A stretch of DNA of 64,000 nt from Thecamonas trahens ATCC 50062 (taxonomy: Eukaryota > Apusozoa > Apusomonadida > Apusomonadidae): contig NW_013657642.1 of NCBI RefSeq assembly GCF_000142905.1, positions 186,854 through 250,853 of the forward strand, read 5' to 3'. Shown piece after piece: positions 10,230 to 19,263 of this stretch. Below the pieces are notes generated by a model. That model ran no database searches. It saw only the letters and a list, made by a program, of their open reading frames with translations, and was not told the origin of the DNA. Within the stretch, counting starts at the first letter, position 1, and every line of letters starts with the position of its first letter. Position numbers and translations under genes: made by a program.

Positions 10230-10665
10230 TGATGAAACTGCTGGTGACGATCATTCTGCTGGTGCTCTCCAGATCACTCTGCTCTTCTGCTGCTCCTGAT
10301 CACTCTGCTGCTGCTCCAGATCACTCTGCTGCTGCTCCTGATCACTCTGCTGCTGCTCCTGATCACTCTGCTCGTCCTCCAGATCATTCTGCTGCTGCTC
10401 CCCAGATCACTCTGCTGCTGCTCCTGATCACTCTGCTGCTGCTCCTGATCACTCTGCTGCTGCTCCCCAGATCACTCTGCTGCTGCTCCTGATCACTCTG
10501 CTGCTGCTCCTGATCACTCTGCTGCTGCTCCCCAGATCACTCTGCTGGTGCTCTCCAGATCACTCTGCTCTTCTGCTGCTCCAGATCACTCTGCTGCTGC
10601 TCCTGATCACTCTGCTGCTGCTCCTGATCACTCTGCTGGTCCTCCAGATCATTCTGCTGCATACG
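10230..10665. repeat. 21/24-bp minisatellite (GATCACTCTGCTGCTGCTCCT)
   Basis: About twenty tandem units built on TGATCACTCTGCTGCTGCTCC, with variants CCAGATC and CCCCAGATC that change the period between 21 and 24 bp. Larger groups of units are themselves repeated, which implies unequal exchange. All frames read as repetitive Leu/Ser/Ala strings, so I treat it as non-coding. It sits upstream of the LMAN1-like gene. The adjoining 9961-10229 has no recognisable gene. Confidence 0.9.
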
Positions 10666-10745
10666 ACAAGGTATGACCTCAGTCGGCCGCACACATCACT
10701 TTCTTTCCCTCGTGACCACTGGCCACGGCTACCTTATCTGCATTC

Positions 10746-12654
10746 ATGAAGCTATCCCCTTCTGTGTCCGGTGCTCTGGCACTTGCCCTTGTCCTTGTCC
10801 TGGCTGTCACTGCCGAGGAGGCTGTACGTGTCGAGTGCGTGTGGGGGGGGGGGGGNNNNNNNNNNNNNNNNNNNNNNNNNNNNNNNNNNNNNNNNNNNNN
10901 NNNNNNNNNNNNNNNNNNNNNNNNNNNNNNNNNNNNNNNNNNNNNNNNNNNNNNNNNNNNNNNNNNNNNNNNNNNNNNNNNNNNNNNNNNNNNNNNNNNN
11001 NNNNNNNNNNNNNNNNNNNNNNNNNNNNNNNNNNNNNNNNNNNNNNNNNNNNNNNNNNNNNNNNNNNNNNNNNNNNNNNNNNNNNNNNNNNNNNNNNNNN
11101 NNNNNNNNNNNNNNNNNNNNNNNNNNNNNNNNNNNNNNNNNNNNNNNNNNNNNNNNNNNNNNNNNNNNNNNNNNNNNNNNNNNNNNNNNNNNNNNNNNNN
11201 NNNNNNNNNNNNNCCCCCTCCCCTCCCCTCCCCTCCCCTCCCCTCCCCTCCCCCTCCCCTTCCCTCCCTCCCTCCACACACACACTCACACACACACACA
11301 CCACACACACACACAGGATCACCTCATCCCGTACGGCTCGTACGTGGAGAGGCACTCGTTCCAGGCCCCGCTTGCTGACGGGAAGGTCCCGTTCTGGTCG
11401 CTCGGGGCTGGTGCACGGGTGGAGGACGGCGCCAAGGTCCGGCTGACGCCCGCACGTCAGTCGCGGCTGGGTTACTGCTGGAACGATGCACCGACGACGC
11501 TGACCGATTGGGAGGTGACTATCTCGTTCCAGGTCACGGGCCAGCCCGCTCTGGGTGGTGATGGTTTTGCTCTGTGGTTCACCTCCAAGGCTGGCATGAT
11601 GGGCCCGGTCTATGGCGGCATGGACTACTGGGACGGCCTCGGCATCTTCTTTGACACCTTTAACAACGATGGCTCCGGGGCGCACCCGGCCATTGTGGCG
11701 GTGATGAACGACGGCTCGCTCTCCTACGACCAGGCTACCGATGGCGCGTCGCAGGCTCTGGCCTCGTGCCAGGCCTCGTTCCGCAATCTGGACTACCCGT
11801 CGCAGGTCCGCGTCATCTACCAGTACGGCACCCTCTCGCTCTCGCACGATGTGGCCTCGAACGGCAACTGGGTCGAGTGCTTCTCGGTCCAGAACGTCGA
11901 GCTCGGCATCGACAAGTACTTTGGCCTTACCGCCGGCACCGGCGACCTTGCCGACAACCACGACGTGTTCTCGTTCAACACCCGGAGCCTCACCCCGGCC
12001 AACGTCGACCTTGACGCCATCCGGTCCCGCTTCAAGTCCAAGCACGACCACTACAACATGGCGGCCGGCTCGTCGCAGCCGATGGCCCAGGACACCTTCC
12101 AGAATGAGGTCCTCAAGATGCTCCACCAGATCCAGTCGACCGCCAACGTCATCGAGTCCAACGCCGTCTCGCTGAAGAACGCCATGGAGGGCGGCATGCC
12201 GCGCCGTGGCATGCCCGACCGCGTCCCGGCCTCTGGCGGCTCGGTCGACGGTATCGCTCGCCAGCTCAACGACCTCGCGTCGCGCCTCTCCGAGGCCATC
12301 TCGTCGCGGACCTCGCCGTCGCTCGTCCGCATCTCGGACACGCTCTCCGCCGTCCAATCGGCCGTCTCGAACCTCCACGCCCGCTCCTCCAGCTCCGCCA
12401 CCGGCGGCTCGGCTGATGCCGGCGCCATTGCCTCCACCGTTCGCTCCGAGGTCAACGCCGCCATCCGCGACCTGCCGACCTCGGCCGCCCTCGCCCGCAT
12501 CGTTGCCGAGGCCGTCGCCGACGGCGCCGGCGCCAACAGCGGCGGTGGCGGTTGGCTCTTCGCCATCGCCATGTTCATCGCCGGCCTGCTCGCCGGCTGG
12601 GGCGTCTCTGCCTTTGTTGCCAAGTCGTCGCGCTCTGCCTACAAGCTTCCGTAG
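10746..12654 (+). CDS. LMAN1: ERGIC-53/LMAN1-like L-type lectin cargo receptor, two exons
   Basis: Exon 1 is 10746-10823 (26 codons, a signal peptide ending near VTAEEA). The intron is 10824-11316 (GTACGT...ACACAG) and contains the assembly gap. Exon 2 is 11317-12654. The spliced protein is 471 residues. The L-type lectin domain covers about 30-255: VPFWSLGAGA, GDGFALWF, GIFFDTFNNDG (Ca/mannose site), NDGASQALASC and DNHDVFSF all match ERGIC-53. A helical stalk follows at 270-430 and a single membrane helix near 440-460. The family carries high-mannose glycoproteins from ER to Golgi. The short tail ends SSRSAYKLP and lacks the usual C-terminal di-Phe or dilysine signals, which is odd for a cycling receptor. 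TAAA lies 3 nt after the TAG stop. Confidence 0.88.
10856..11213. other. Assembly gap (358 N) inside the LMAN1-like intron
   Basis: The N-run is flanked by a G-run on the left and CCCCT repeats on the right. Both exon junctions are intact, so the gap does not affect the protein. Frames that cross it are artefacts. Confidence 0.98.
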
Positions 12655-12761
12655 CAGTAAATGTCCCTTACATGCCACGCCACGCCCCGACCACCGTCCC
12701 CAGCCGAGCAATTTGCCCGACTCGGCTGGCAGCCCACCTGACGCCACCCGAGCCCACGCCC

Positions 12762-13607
12762 ATGCCACACACTCTCACATTCCAAGAACTCGTCGACGCA
12801 TGCATTGCCTCCAACAGCCACCATGCGCCTTCCAACCCAAGAACGCCCGCCGAAGATGACTCGGACGAGGTGGCAAGCTCGACGCTCGACCTGCTCTCGC
12901 GCGCCAACCGGGCTGATCTCTCCAGGCGCGAACTGGTCGGCCTCGATCACTTCGAGTTGTGCTCGAGTCTCACGGAGTTGTATCTTGCCTCAAACGCTCT
13001 GGTTGATCTCTCGCCGCTCGCGGTCCTTGCTCCCACACTCCGCGTCCTCGACATTGCTCACAACGCGATGACAAGCCTTGCTGATCTGGCTTGTCTCCAT
13101 TCGCTCATGGTTCTCGACGCCTCGCACAATACCCTCGCTCCAGTCTCCGATCCACGAGCCCTGACCGCCCTGCTCCCGCCCAGACTTGTCTCGCTCGACC
13201 TCCGCGGCAATCCGCTGCTTCTCACCCGCCCCGTTGCCGCCGCTGTTGAGGCCGCTCTGCCGCGGCTCGTCGAGCTCAACGGCGTCGCTGTCGTTGATGA
13301 CGAGGACGAGGACGATGAGGAGGACGAGAGAAGCAATGATGGCGGTAGAAATGGCGGGCAAGCCATGATCGCAACGCCTCCCGCTCCGGTGCTCGCTCTG
13401 GAGTCGCTCGCAGTCAACGATGTCCTTGACGCCATTGACATCGCCGCCGCCGCCGCCCGTGTCCGCGCTGCCGATGCCATCTGGGAGGCTCGCACTGCTT
13501 CTGCCAGCCGCCGTCGCGGCATCGCCGAGCAAGCCGCCGCATACGACGACAACACTGCCGATCCGGAGCCGGTCGACAACAGCACGCCCACACCATCTAG
13601 CCCATGA
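12762..13607 (+). CDS. Leucine-rich repeat protein (SDS22/LRRC-type)
   Basis: A 281-residue protein. Starting at the ATG at 12762 gives a clean N-terminus (MPHTLTFQELVDACIAS); the longer frame runs back into the preceding gene. Residues about 50-165 are four to five SDS22-like repeats (L-x-x-L-x-L-x-x-N-x-L), including LTELYLASNALVDLSPLA, LRVLDIAHNAMTSL and LVSLDLRGNPL, capped by LPRLVELNGVAV, the typical LRR cap with 'LNG'. An acidic linker and an Ala/Arg-rich helical C-terminus follow. Such small LRR proteins are often protein-interaction adaptors, many of them ciliary or phosphatase-linked; no specific partner can be assigned. Confidence 0.75.
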   Translation: MPHTLTFQELVDACIASNSHHAPSNPRTPAEDDSDEVASSTLDLLSRANRADLSRRELVGLDHFELCSSLTELYLASNALVDLSPLAVLAPTLRVLDIAHNAMTSLADLACLHSLMVLDASHNTLAPVSDPRALTALLPPRLVSLDLRGNPLLLTRPVAAAVEAALPRLVELNGVAVVDDEDEDDEEDERSNDGGRNGGQAMIATPPAPVLALESLAVNDVLDAIDIAAAAARVRAADAIWEARTASASRRRGIAEQAAAYDDNTADPEPVDNSTPTPSSP

Positions 13608-13675
13608 TCAAAAGTCCTGGACTGGTCAACGTTGTGCACAAAAAAATGACATGTATCGTGGTGGTGGTGGTGTTG

Positions 13676-13720
13676 GCCGAGCGGCTGGGTGGCCAGGCCG
13701 AGCGGCTGGGTGGCCAGGCC
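13676..13720. repeat. 21-bp direct repeat upstream of Aurora
   Basis: GCCGAGCGGCTGGGTGGCCAG occurs twice in tandem at 13676 and 13697, followed by a diverged third half-copy. It lies about 65 bp upstream of the Aurora start codon. Confidence 0.85.
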
Positions 13721-13773
13721 GGCGGGCGGATTGGCCGGCCACTCGACTCGAACAATCAAAAGTTTGAATTCGG

Positions 13774-13781
13774 TTTGGCGC
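13774..13781 (+). promoter_or_regulatory. E2F-like TTTGGCGC motif
   Basis: TTTGGCGC ends 3 nt before the Aurora ATG at 13785. The 8-mer fits the E2F/DP consensus TTTSSCGC. The position in front of a mitotic kinase gene is suggestive, but function is inference; the motif also occurs by chance in coding DNA here. Confidence 0.35.
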
Positions 13782-13784
13782 GCC

Positions 13785-15083
13785 ATGTACGCCGTAGACA
13801 AGGAGAACAGCCAGAGCCAGACCAACATGGCCATGGCGCATACACCTGGACAGGGCATGCGGATGGGAATGAGCAAGCTTGGTGCGCCCAAGACAGGCGG
13901 CAAGCTCGGTGCTCCCAAGACGGCTTCCAAGTTTGGCGCCGGTAAGCTCGGCGGTGCCGGGGCAAAGTCGTTTGGCGGCCAACGCCGCCTCCGGCCCACC
14001 AAGTCGACCAAGAAGCTGCAGGCGACGGTGTCGCGGACCAAGCCAGTGCCAGTGCCGGTGGCATCCGGAGCACGGACAGCAGCAGGTGCTGCGGCTGTGT
14101 CTGCATCCGGGCCCGCGTCGGCCGCAGACGGGCCGCCACCGGCCGCTTTGGCTACGGGCGCACCGCCCGCATCATCGTCATCGACAACGGCCCCGCCCTC
14201 ATCATCGGCCGGGGCCGCGCGTGAGAAGAAGGCCAAGAAGGTGTGGACACTCAATGACTTTGACATCGGTAAGGCGCTCGGTCGCGGCAAGTTTGGCAAC
14301 GTCTACCTCGCCCGCGAAAAGTCTCAGCAGTTCATTGTGGCGCTCAAGGTGCTCTTCAAGTCGCAGCTCTCAAAGGCCAACGTCGAGCACCAGCTCCGCC
14401 GTGAAATCGAGATTCAGTCTCACCTTCGCCACTCCAACATCCTTCGTCTCTACGGCTATTTCCACGACGAGCAGCGGATCTACCTCATTCTCGAGTTCGC
14501 TGCGCAGGGCGAGCTGTACAAGGAGCTGCAGAAGGTCGGCACGTTCTCAGAGCGGCGCTCGGCAAAGTACATCTCGCAACTTGCCGACGCCCTCGCCTAC
14601 TGCCACACCAAGCACGTCATCCACCGCGACATCAAGCCTGAGAACCTCCTTCTCTCCAAGAAGGGTGACCTCAAGATCGCAGACTTTGGCTGGTCCGTCC
14701 ACGCCCCGCACTCGCGCCGCACCACCCTCTGTGGCACGCTCGACTACCTCTCACCCGAAATGGTCGAGGGCAAGTACCACGACCACTCGGTTGACATCTG
14801 GTCGCTCGGCGTTTTGATGTACGAGTTCCTCGTCGGCGTCCCGCCGTTTGAGGCCGAGGGCTCGACAGAAACCTTCCGCCGCATCGCAAAGGTCGACCTC
14901 CACTTTCCGTCGCACGTCTCGCCGCTCGCCCGTGACCTCATCTCGCGCCTTCTTCATCGCAACCCCGAGAAGCGCCTCGAGCTGAGCAAGGTCAAGGACC
15001 ACCCATGGATTGTCATGCACACCCGGACGCGCAAGTCGGTTGCCCCGGCAGCGCCCGTCGTCGCTGCCGAGGCCAGCCAGTAA
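13785..15083 (+). CDS. AURK: Aurora-family mitotic Ser/Thr kinase
   Basis: A 432-residue protein. The start is the ATG at 13785, preceded by the repeat region. The N-terminal 170 residues are disordered and basic and include DKENSQ at residues 5-10, a KEN degron in nearly the same place as in human Aurora A, plus repeats of KLGAPKT. The kinase domain follows: P-loop [20 protein letters not shown] lysine, [11 protein letters not shown] catalytic loop, DFGWSV and activation segment [25 protein letters not shown] and the RRTTLCGT T-loop are diagnostic for Aurora. Known roles are centrosome or spindle and chromosome passenger functions in mitosis; which paralogue class this is cannot be decided here. 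The TAA stop is followed by A. Confidence 0.95.
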   Translation: MYAVDKENSQSQTNMAMAHTPGQGMRMGMSKLGAPKTGGKLGAPKTASKFGAGKLGGAGAKSFGGQRRLRPTKSTKKLQATVSRTKPVPVPVASGARTAAGAAAVSASGPASAADGPPPAALATGAPPASSSSTTAPPSSSAGAAREKKAKKVWTLNDFDIGKALGRGKFGNVYLAREKSQQFIVALKVLFKSQLSKANVEHQLRREIEIQSHLRHSNILRLYGYFHDEQRIYLILEFAAQGELYKELQKVGTFSERRSAKYISQLADALAYCHTKHVIHRDIKPENLLLSKKGDLKIADFGWSVHAPHSRRTTLCGTLDYLSPEMVEGKYHDHSVDIWSLGVLMYEFLVGVPPFEAEGSTETFRRIAKVDLHFPSHVSPLARDLISRLLHRNPEKRLELSKVKDHPWIVMHTRTRKSVAPAAPVVAAEASQ

Positions 15084-15137
15084 ACACTCACCTGTATCAT
15101 GGCCGCAAGGGACGCCACGCAGCGGCCACCCCTTGGT

Positions 15138-17078
15138 TTACCCAGGAATCGGCATCGGGTGAGCCTCGGTGTTCATCACCCACTCGTCAAGCGGAATCGG
15201 ATTCTCGTCTGCAAAGAGCAGGAAGAGGTACTTGAGTGTCTCAGCAAGGAAGAACGACTCCATCTTATCGTACCGAGCGCCCGCTGCAGGCTGTCGGACC
15301 GGCGTGGCCCGAACGTCGGCGACCGAGGTGTACCCGCCAGTCGAGACGCGACTCCACGTGTTGAACGCATCAAAAATGGCCCGGCCCCATGCTCGATACT
15401 GCGGTTCGCCCGTGATGACATGCATGTACCACAGCGACTCGACGGTCTCAGGCCGGAGCAGGTTGTGGGCGTCGGCCGGACGGATCTCAATGTCGCCCTC
15501 GGCACCGTCTGCAGTGGCAAAGTACGCAATCTCGGGTGCAAGGCCCGAGCCAGTCGATGCGTACATCTCGTAGCACGTTTCCATGAGCTTGGCTGCCATG
15601 TCAAGGTGCCACGACGGCGCCCCGTAGAGCGTGCCTAGCGCGAGCGTGCCCGGCAGGAAGCAAACCAGATGGTCCATTTTGGGCGAGAACCGGCCCGAGA
15701 TCTCCTCACCCACGTACCACACGCCCTTGGGCCCGCTCGCCTGTCGCCACAGCCGCTTGCGGATGGCCTCAACCGTCTCTAGATACCGGTCCATGCATCG
15801 CCGCGCCAGCGGCTCATCGTCACGCCCCGGGCCTGCCGCAATGTACTGCTTGAGCAAGTACTCGTAATACGAGTCGCCGCGAGCGCCGAGCTTGATCTCT
15901 GACATGGCGACCTTGCCCGAGGCCGGCGAGACGCGCGTCCCCAGGAGCCCGTCGCGCGAAGGCGCCGCGAGGATGACGTCCATGACCCGGTTGGCGGTCT
16001 TGGCCCACCTCACGTCGCCAGTTGCCCGCGTCAGCTGTCCATACTCGAGCTGAAGCGTGGTGACCTCGGCCGTCGATGACATGCCGCCATCCGGCGACGA
16101 CGCCACTCCGCTCGCCGGCACCACATCCGAGTACGGCACGCCCGACGGCGTCCGGAACGCCGGCTCCATGGCCTCGGCGAGTTCAACAGCCTTGTTCAGG
16201 AAGAGCTCATCGCCAGTGATCTCGTGAGCGGTGAGGAGCGAGCCCAGAATCCGAATCGTGGTCTCAAACACGTTGTACCGGTCGTCGTAGTCGAAGCGGA
16301 GTTCGCTCGCCACCCATTCCCGGGCCTCGTCAAAGGCCTCGCCGGCCCCGAGCAGCAGCATAGTGTCCAGCGAGTCGACCAGTGTAAGCCCGACCTGAGT
16401 CCACTTTTGCCATGACCGCGAAATCGGCCGCAGCTCATCGCGACCAAACGCACACGCCTTGTACGCCGACCACGCCCAGTCGAACGCCTCGACCACGTCC
16501 GCCTGATCCTTGTTGTGCGGCAGGCCAGCAGCGAGTCGCGCTCGGAGCGCCTCGGCACCTCTAGCACCCCCGCCAGCAGTCTCTGTCGCCTCGGTCGCCG
16601 CCACTGGCTTGTCCACCTCCATATCCTTCCGCCCGGCCATCAGCGCGTCCAGGCGGGCCTGCAGCTCGGCCACCTGCTGACGCAGATGAGCCAGCTCCGC
16701 CGACTCATCGCCTGCCTCACCACCGCCCGCCGCCGTGGCCTCAGCCCGGAGCTTTGACTGAAGGGCAGCTGCTTGGGCATGTGTGGCCTGAACGAGGCTG
16801 GTGGCAGGGCCACCTCCAGCTCCAGCTCCAGCTCCAGCTCCAGCTCCAGCTCCAGCTCCAGCTCCAGCTCCAGCTCCAGCTCCAGCTCCAGCTCCAGCTC
16901 CAGCTCCAGCTCCAGCTCCAGCTCCCGTCGACACGCCCGGACTCCGTGGCACCACCACCAGGGCCATCACGCCCAATAGAGCGGCAACCACCACAAGGCC
17001 CGCCACCACCAGTGGAGGCATGGTCCGCCGTGGTGGCTCAGGGTGGCCCTTGTACCCAGCCTCGTAGTCGTCGGTCAT
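15138..17078 (-). CDS. MAN1B1: GH47 class I alpha-1,2-mannosidase (ER mannosidase I type)
   Basis: A 646-residue type II membrane protein. Residues 21-44 form the signal anchor. An (Ala-Gly)n linker of roughly 20 units follows, encoded by a CAGCTC hexanucleotide repeat (plus strand about 16814-16922), then a stem with a coiled coil (AELAHLRQQVAELQARLDAL). The catalytic domain starts near residue 190 (DVVEAFDWAWSAYKACAFGRD) and runs to the end, with VDSLDTMLLLG, FETTIRILG, LVCFLPGTLALG and METCYEMY (the conserved disulfide pair), RPETVESLWYMHVITG and the terminal NTEAHPMPI, whose Thr coordinates Ca2+. The family trims mannose from N-glycans in ER quality control. It is convergent with Aurora, 54 bp between stops. 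The TAA stop is followed by A. Confidence 0.93.
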   Translation of the reverse strand: MTDDYEAGYKGHPEPPRRTMPPLVVAGLVVVAALLGVMALVVVPRSPGVSTGAGAGAGAGAGAGAGAGAGAGAGAGAGAGAGAGAGAGGGPATSLVQATHAQAAALQSKLRAEATAAGGGEAGDESAELAHLRQQVAELQARLDALMAGRKDMEVDKPVAATEATETAGGGARGAEALRARLAAGLPHNKDQADVVEAFDWAWSAYKACAFGRDELRPISRSWQKWTQVGLTLVDSLDTMLLLGAGEAFDEAREWVASELRFDYDDRYNVFETTIRILGSLLTAHEITGDELFLNKAVELAEAMEPAFRTPSGVPYSDVVPASGVASSPDGGMSSTAEVTTLQLEYGQLTRATGDVRWAKTANRVMDVILAAPSRDGLLGTRVSPASGKVAMSEIKLGARGDSYYEYLLKQYIAAGPGRDDEPLARRCMDRYLETVEAIRKRLWRQASGPKGVWYVGEEISGRFSPKMDHLVCFLPGTLALGTLYGAPSWHLDMAAKLMETCYEMYASTGSGLAPEIAYFATADGAEGDIEIRPADAHNLLRPETVESLWYMHVITGEPQYRAWGRAIFDAFNTWSRVSTGGYTSVADVRATPVRQPAAGARYDKMESFFLAETLKYLFLLFADENPIPLDEWVMNTEAHPMPIPG

Positions 17079-17530
17079 GAGGGGGGCTGGGGTGGTGGGG
17101 TGAGGTAGGCAGTCGGAGCTGACAAGTTGACGAGCTGACCATCTGACCTGGATTTGGGCAGGCTCGGCCTGGTGACGGCGGTGAGCGATGTAGGTTTACA
17201 GGGCGAGCGAAGCATACCAATCAGTCATGGTATTGTTAGCCAAGATCCAGCTGGTGGAGACAGCATCAAGTATGCGCAGCCGCGACACGACAGCTTCGAC
17301 CACATGAGGCGCTGCGGAGCAGATCGCCGCCAAAAGCGGTGAGACAAAAAGGTAACGCGCAACAAGCGCGGCGGCATAGCGGCGACTACATCACCGCGAC
17401 TCGGTGTGGTGCTGGCACCAAACATGCGACACACACGTCACAGGCGTGCAGATTGAGCCGCTCCGTTGGGTAGAAGAAGTGTATGAAAGCGTTGCTGGTG
17501 GAGGGTGCGAGCTCGAGCAAAAAAATCAAA
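17079..17530. other. Intergenic region before the tRNA pair
   Basis: No protein gene seen. The stretch is upstream of the GH47 start and downstream of the first tRNA-Tyr gene (both minus). A T-run on the minus strand directly 3' of the tRNA is a polymerase III terminator. Confidence 0.5.
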
Positions 17531-17603
17531 TCTCGTCTGCCGGAATCGAACCAGCGACCCTCGGTGCTACAAACCGATGCTCTTCCAACTGAGCTAAGAC
17601 GAG
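17531..17603 (-). tRNA. tRNA-Tyr (GUA), intronless, copy 1
   Basis: The reverse strand folds into a complete 73-nt cloverleaf: acceptor CTCGTCT/AGACGAG, D stem GCTC/GAGC, anticodon stem TCGGT/ACCGA with loop TTGTAGC (anticodon GTA), 5-nt variable loop, T arm GCTGG-TTCGATT-CCGGC and discriminator A. The C1-G72 pair with A73 is the eukaryotic tRNA-Tyr identity. The anticodon loop has no intron, unlike tRNA-Tyr in most eukaryotes. A T-run lies just 3' as the Pol III terminator. Confidence 0.95.
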
Positions 17604-17838
17604 CTAAGGTGCTGACTACGAGAGGTACAAGAATCCTTATTCCGTACATTACATTGGCCATTTGACGACCAAATACAAAGCGGATGTCACCGTCCTCCTT
17701 ATCCCACCCATACTCGAAATCTAACATCACGTCGTTCTCTAACATCTTCAACTTTGGCTATTGCGCTCCAATCTACGCACAGAGCAGTCAGTACACGCTG
17801 CTGCAAGTTTGAGGAGGGTCTGAGCTCGGGTAAAAAAA

Positions 17839-17911
17839 TCTCGTCTGCCGGAATCGAACCAGCGACCCTCGGTGCTACAAACCGATGCTCTTCCAACTGA
17901 GCTAAGACGAG
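17839..17911 (-). tRNA. tRNA-Tyr (GUA), intronless, copy 2
   Basis: Identical in its 73 nt to the copy at 17531-17603. Flanking similarity on the 3' side (GAGGGT, then GAGCTCG, then a T-run on the minus strand) shows that the unit duplicated with about 35 nt of downstream sequence. Seven Ts immediately 3' serve as the Pol III terminator. The 235 bp between the copies hold no other gene. Confidence 0.95.
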
Positions 17912-19263
17912 CTCAGATACTCAAAATGAAGCGATCCACAGTATTTAATCAGTTTATTAGATTGGTGAGCTAGTGCGTTAGACGCTCAAGCCTTTGTCGC
18001 CCCCACACAGCACTGCGAAGGTTACGAAAGACATGATCGTCAAAGGTCATGTTCTGTCACTCGACGGAAAGACTATCAAATGTCTGTCTGCATCTGCATC
18101 AACTCGAAAAGCCGTAGTCGCACCCCAGGACTCCTGAGCTCACTCATACCCACGTCGCCATCATGCACCACATTGCACAAGGCACTAGTTCGTTCTTCCT
18201 GTTATCATCTTTCCCCACAAAGACTTCAACAAGCCTCCTCCAGCCATCGATGTCATGGACCTCCGCAGCCTTTCTGTTTCTCCAGTGTCCCTGGTCTGTG
18301 CCTTCCGTTCTTCCCACTGACATAAAATGATCACAGAATCTGGCCTCGTCATTATTGTTGATTGTAACCACAACAGTTGTTGCCGCTTGCCGCTCTCATC
18401 TATTATCAAGACTCCCCAGGCCGTTGTCGCCTACATCACCACTGATGAAGCCACTTGCCTCATTCATCGTGGTCGTAGCTGCAGCTGTGAATCCGGTCTC
18501 TAATCTTCTCCCACAGCAGTCAGCTATCCATCAGCTCGTCGCCGATCAGCGGCAGGGCTGAGGGCCGACGACTCGGCGCTCGTCATCACCTCACGCGGCA
18601 CGAGGTAGCAAGGGAGGTATGCTTGTGACTACGACTGTTGTTTCGGCCTCGCTCAAGGGTCTTGCTGTCTCTACAGGCCTTGCCGTCTTCCGGCGACTGA
18701 GCGGCTTCCGCCTCCGGACTGCCGCCATTGGACACCGTCGTATCCGTGCCGCTGCCGAGGGCTATCTCCAGGCCGGCGAGTGGACGGCCACCGCTGTGGC
18801 GAACATGGCTAAACGGACGCGTGGCCAGATCGCGGCCCAGCGGAGAAAGGCGGCAGAGCTGGCGAACAGGCGCTCCAAGGCAGCATAGGAATCGCTCCCA
18901 TCAAGGCTGCTGCTCGCCCCGCCTAGCTGCCGCTATCGCCCGTCATAGCTGTCGCGCACTTTGGCCTCGTCAGCGAGACAGTGCAGCTTCTTCCTTGCTT
19001 TAACGTATGTGTCATCGTCATCATCCGGAGCCGGTCATCTGCGCGCTCTCGTGTTGTCACAAACTGCCTAGCCTCGGGGTCACATCGGGGTCACCTCGGG
19101 GTCACCTCGGGGTCAGCATCAGCCTCGGCCTCGGCCTCAGCCTCGACGTAGGTGTTTGGGAAGAAGCTGAAGGCCAACAATTGTCATCAGCATCGGCCTC
19201 AACTGCTCGACACCATTATCGCGCTACGTGTAAACAACATCCCGGCGGCCAGAGCGAGGTCAG
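17912..19263. other. Gene-poor stretch of lower GC content
   Basis: About 1.35 kb without a recognisable gene. GC content is visibly lower than in its neighbours. It includes a short open frame (listed separately) and a CTCGGGGTCAC repeat near 19073-19112 followed by a GCCTCG repeat to about 19150. It could be a relic of an insertion, but I see no transposase or terminal repeats. Confidence 0.45.
18619..18888 (+). CDS. Small basic hypothetical protein
   Basis: An ATG-initiated 89-residue frame, rich in Ala and Arg. The N-terminal 25 residues are moderately hydrophobic (VSASLKGLAVSTGLAVF) and the rest is a basic helix with AAQRRKAAELANRRSKAA. I do not recognise it. The combination could suit a small membrane-associated or organelle-imported protein, but it could also be a chance frame in this GC-rich DNA. 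It stands alone in an otherwise gene-poor region. Confidence 0.3.
   Translation: MLVTTTVVSASLKGLAVSTGLAVFRRLSGFRLRTAAIGHRRIRAAAEGYLQAGEWTATAVANMAKRTRGQIAAQRRKAAELANRRSKAA

Noticed and set aside
9749-10492. A 247-codon frame with a Leu/Ala/Ser repeat tail
   Set aside because: Its first half is antisense to the PH-domain gene and its tail is the minisatellite; no natural start or domain.
10230-10665. CRISPR-like array
   Set aside because: Tandem units directly adjoin each other with no unique spacers; it is a eukaryotic minisatellite.
10673-12768. Several long frames running through the N gap at 10856-11213
   Set aside because: They are open only because N codons cannot be stops. Only the exon pair of the LMAN1-like gene is supported.
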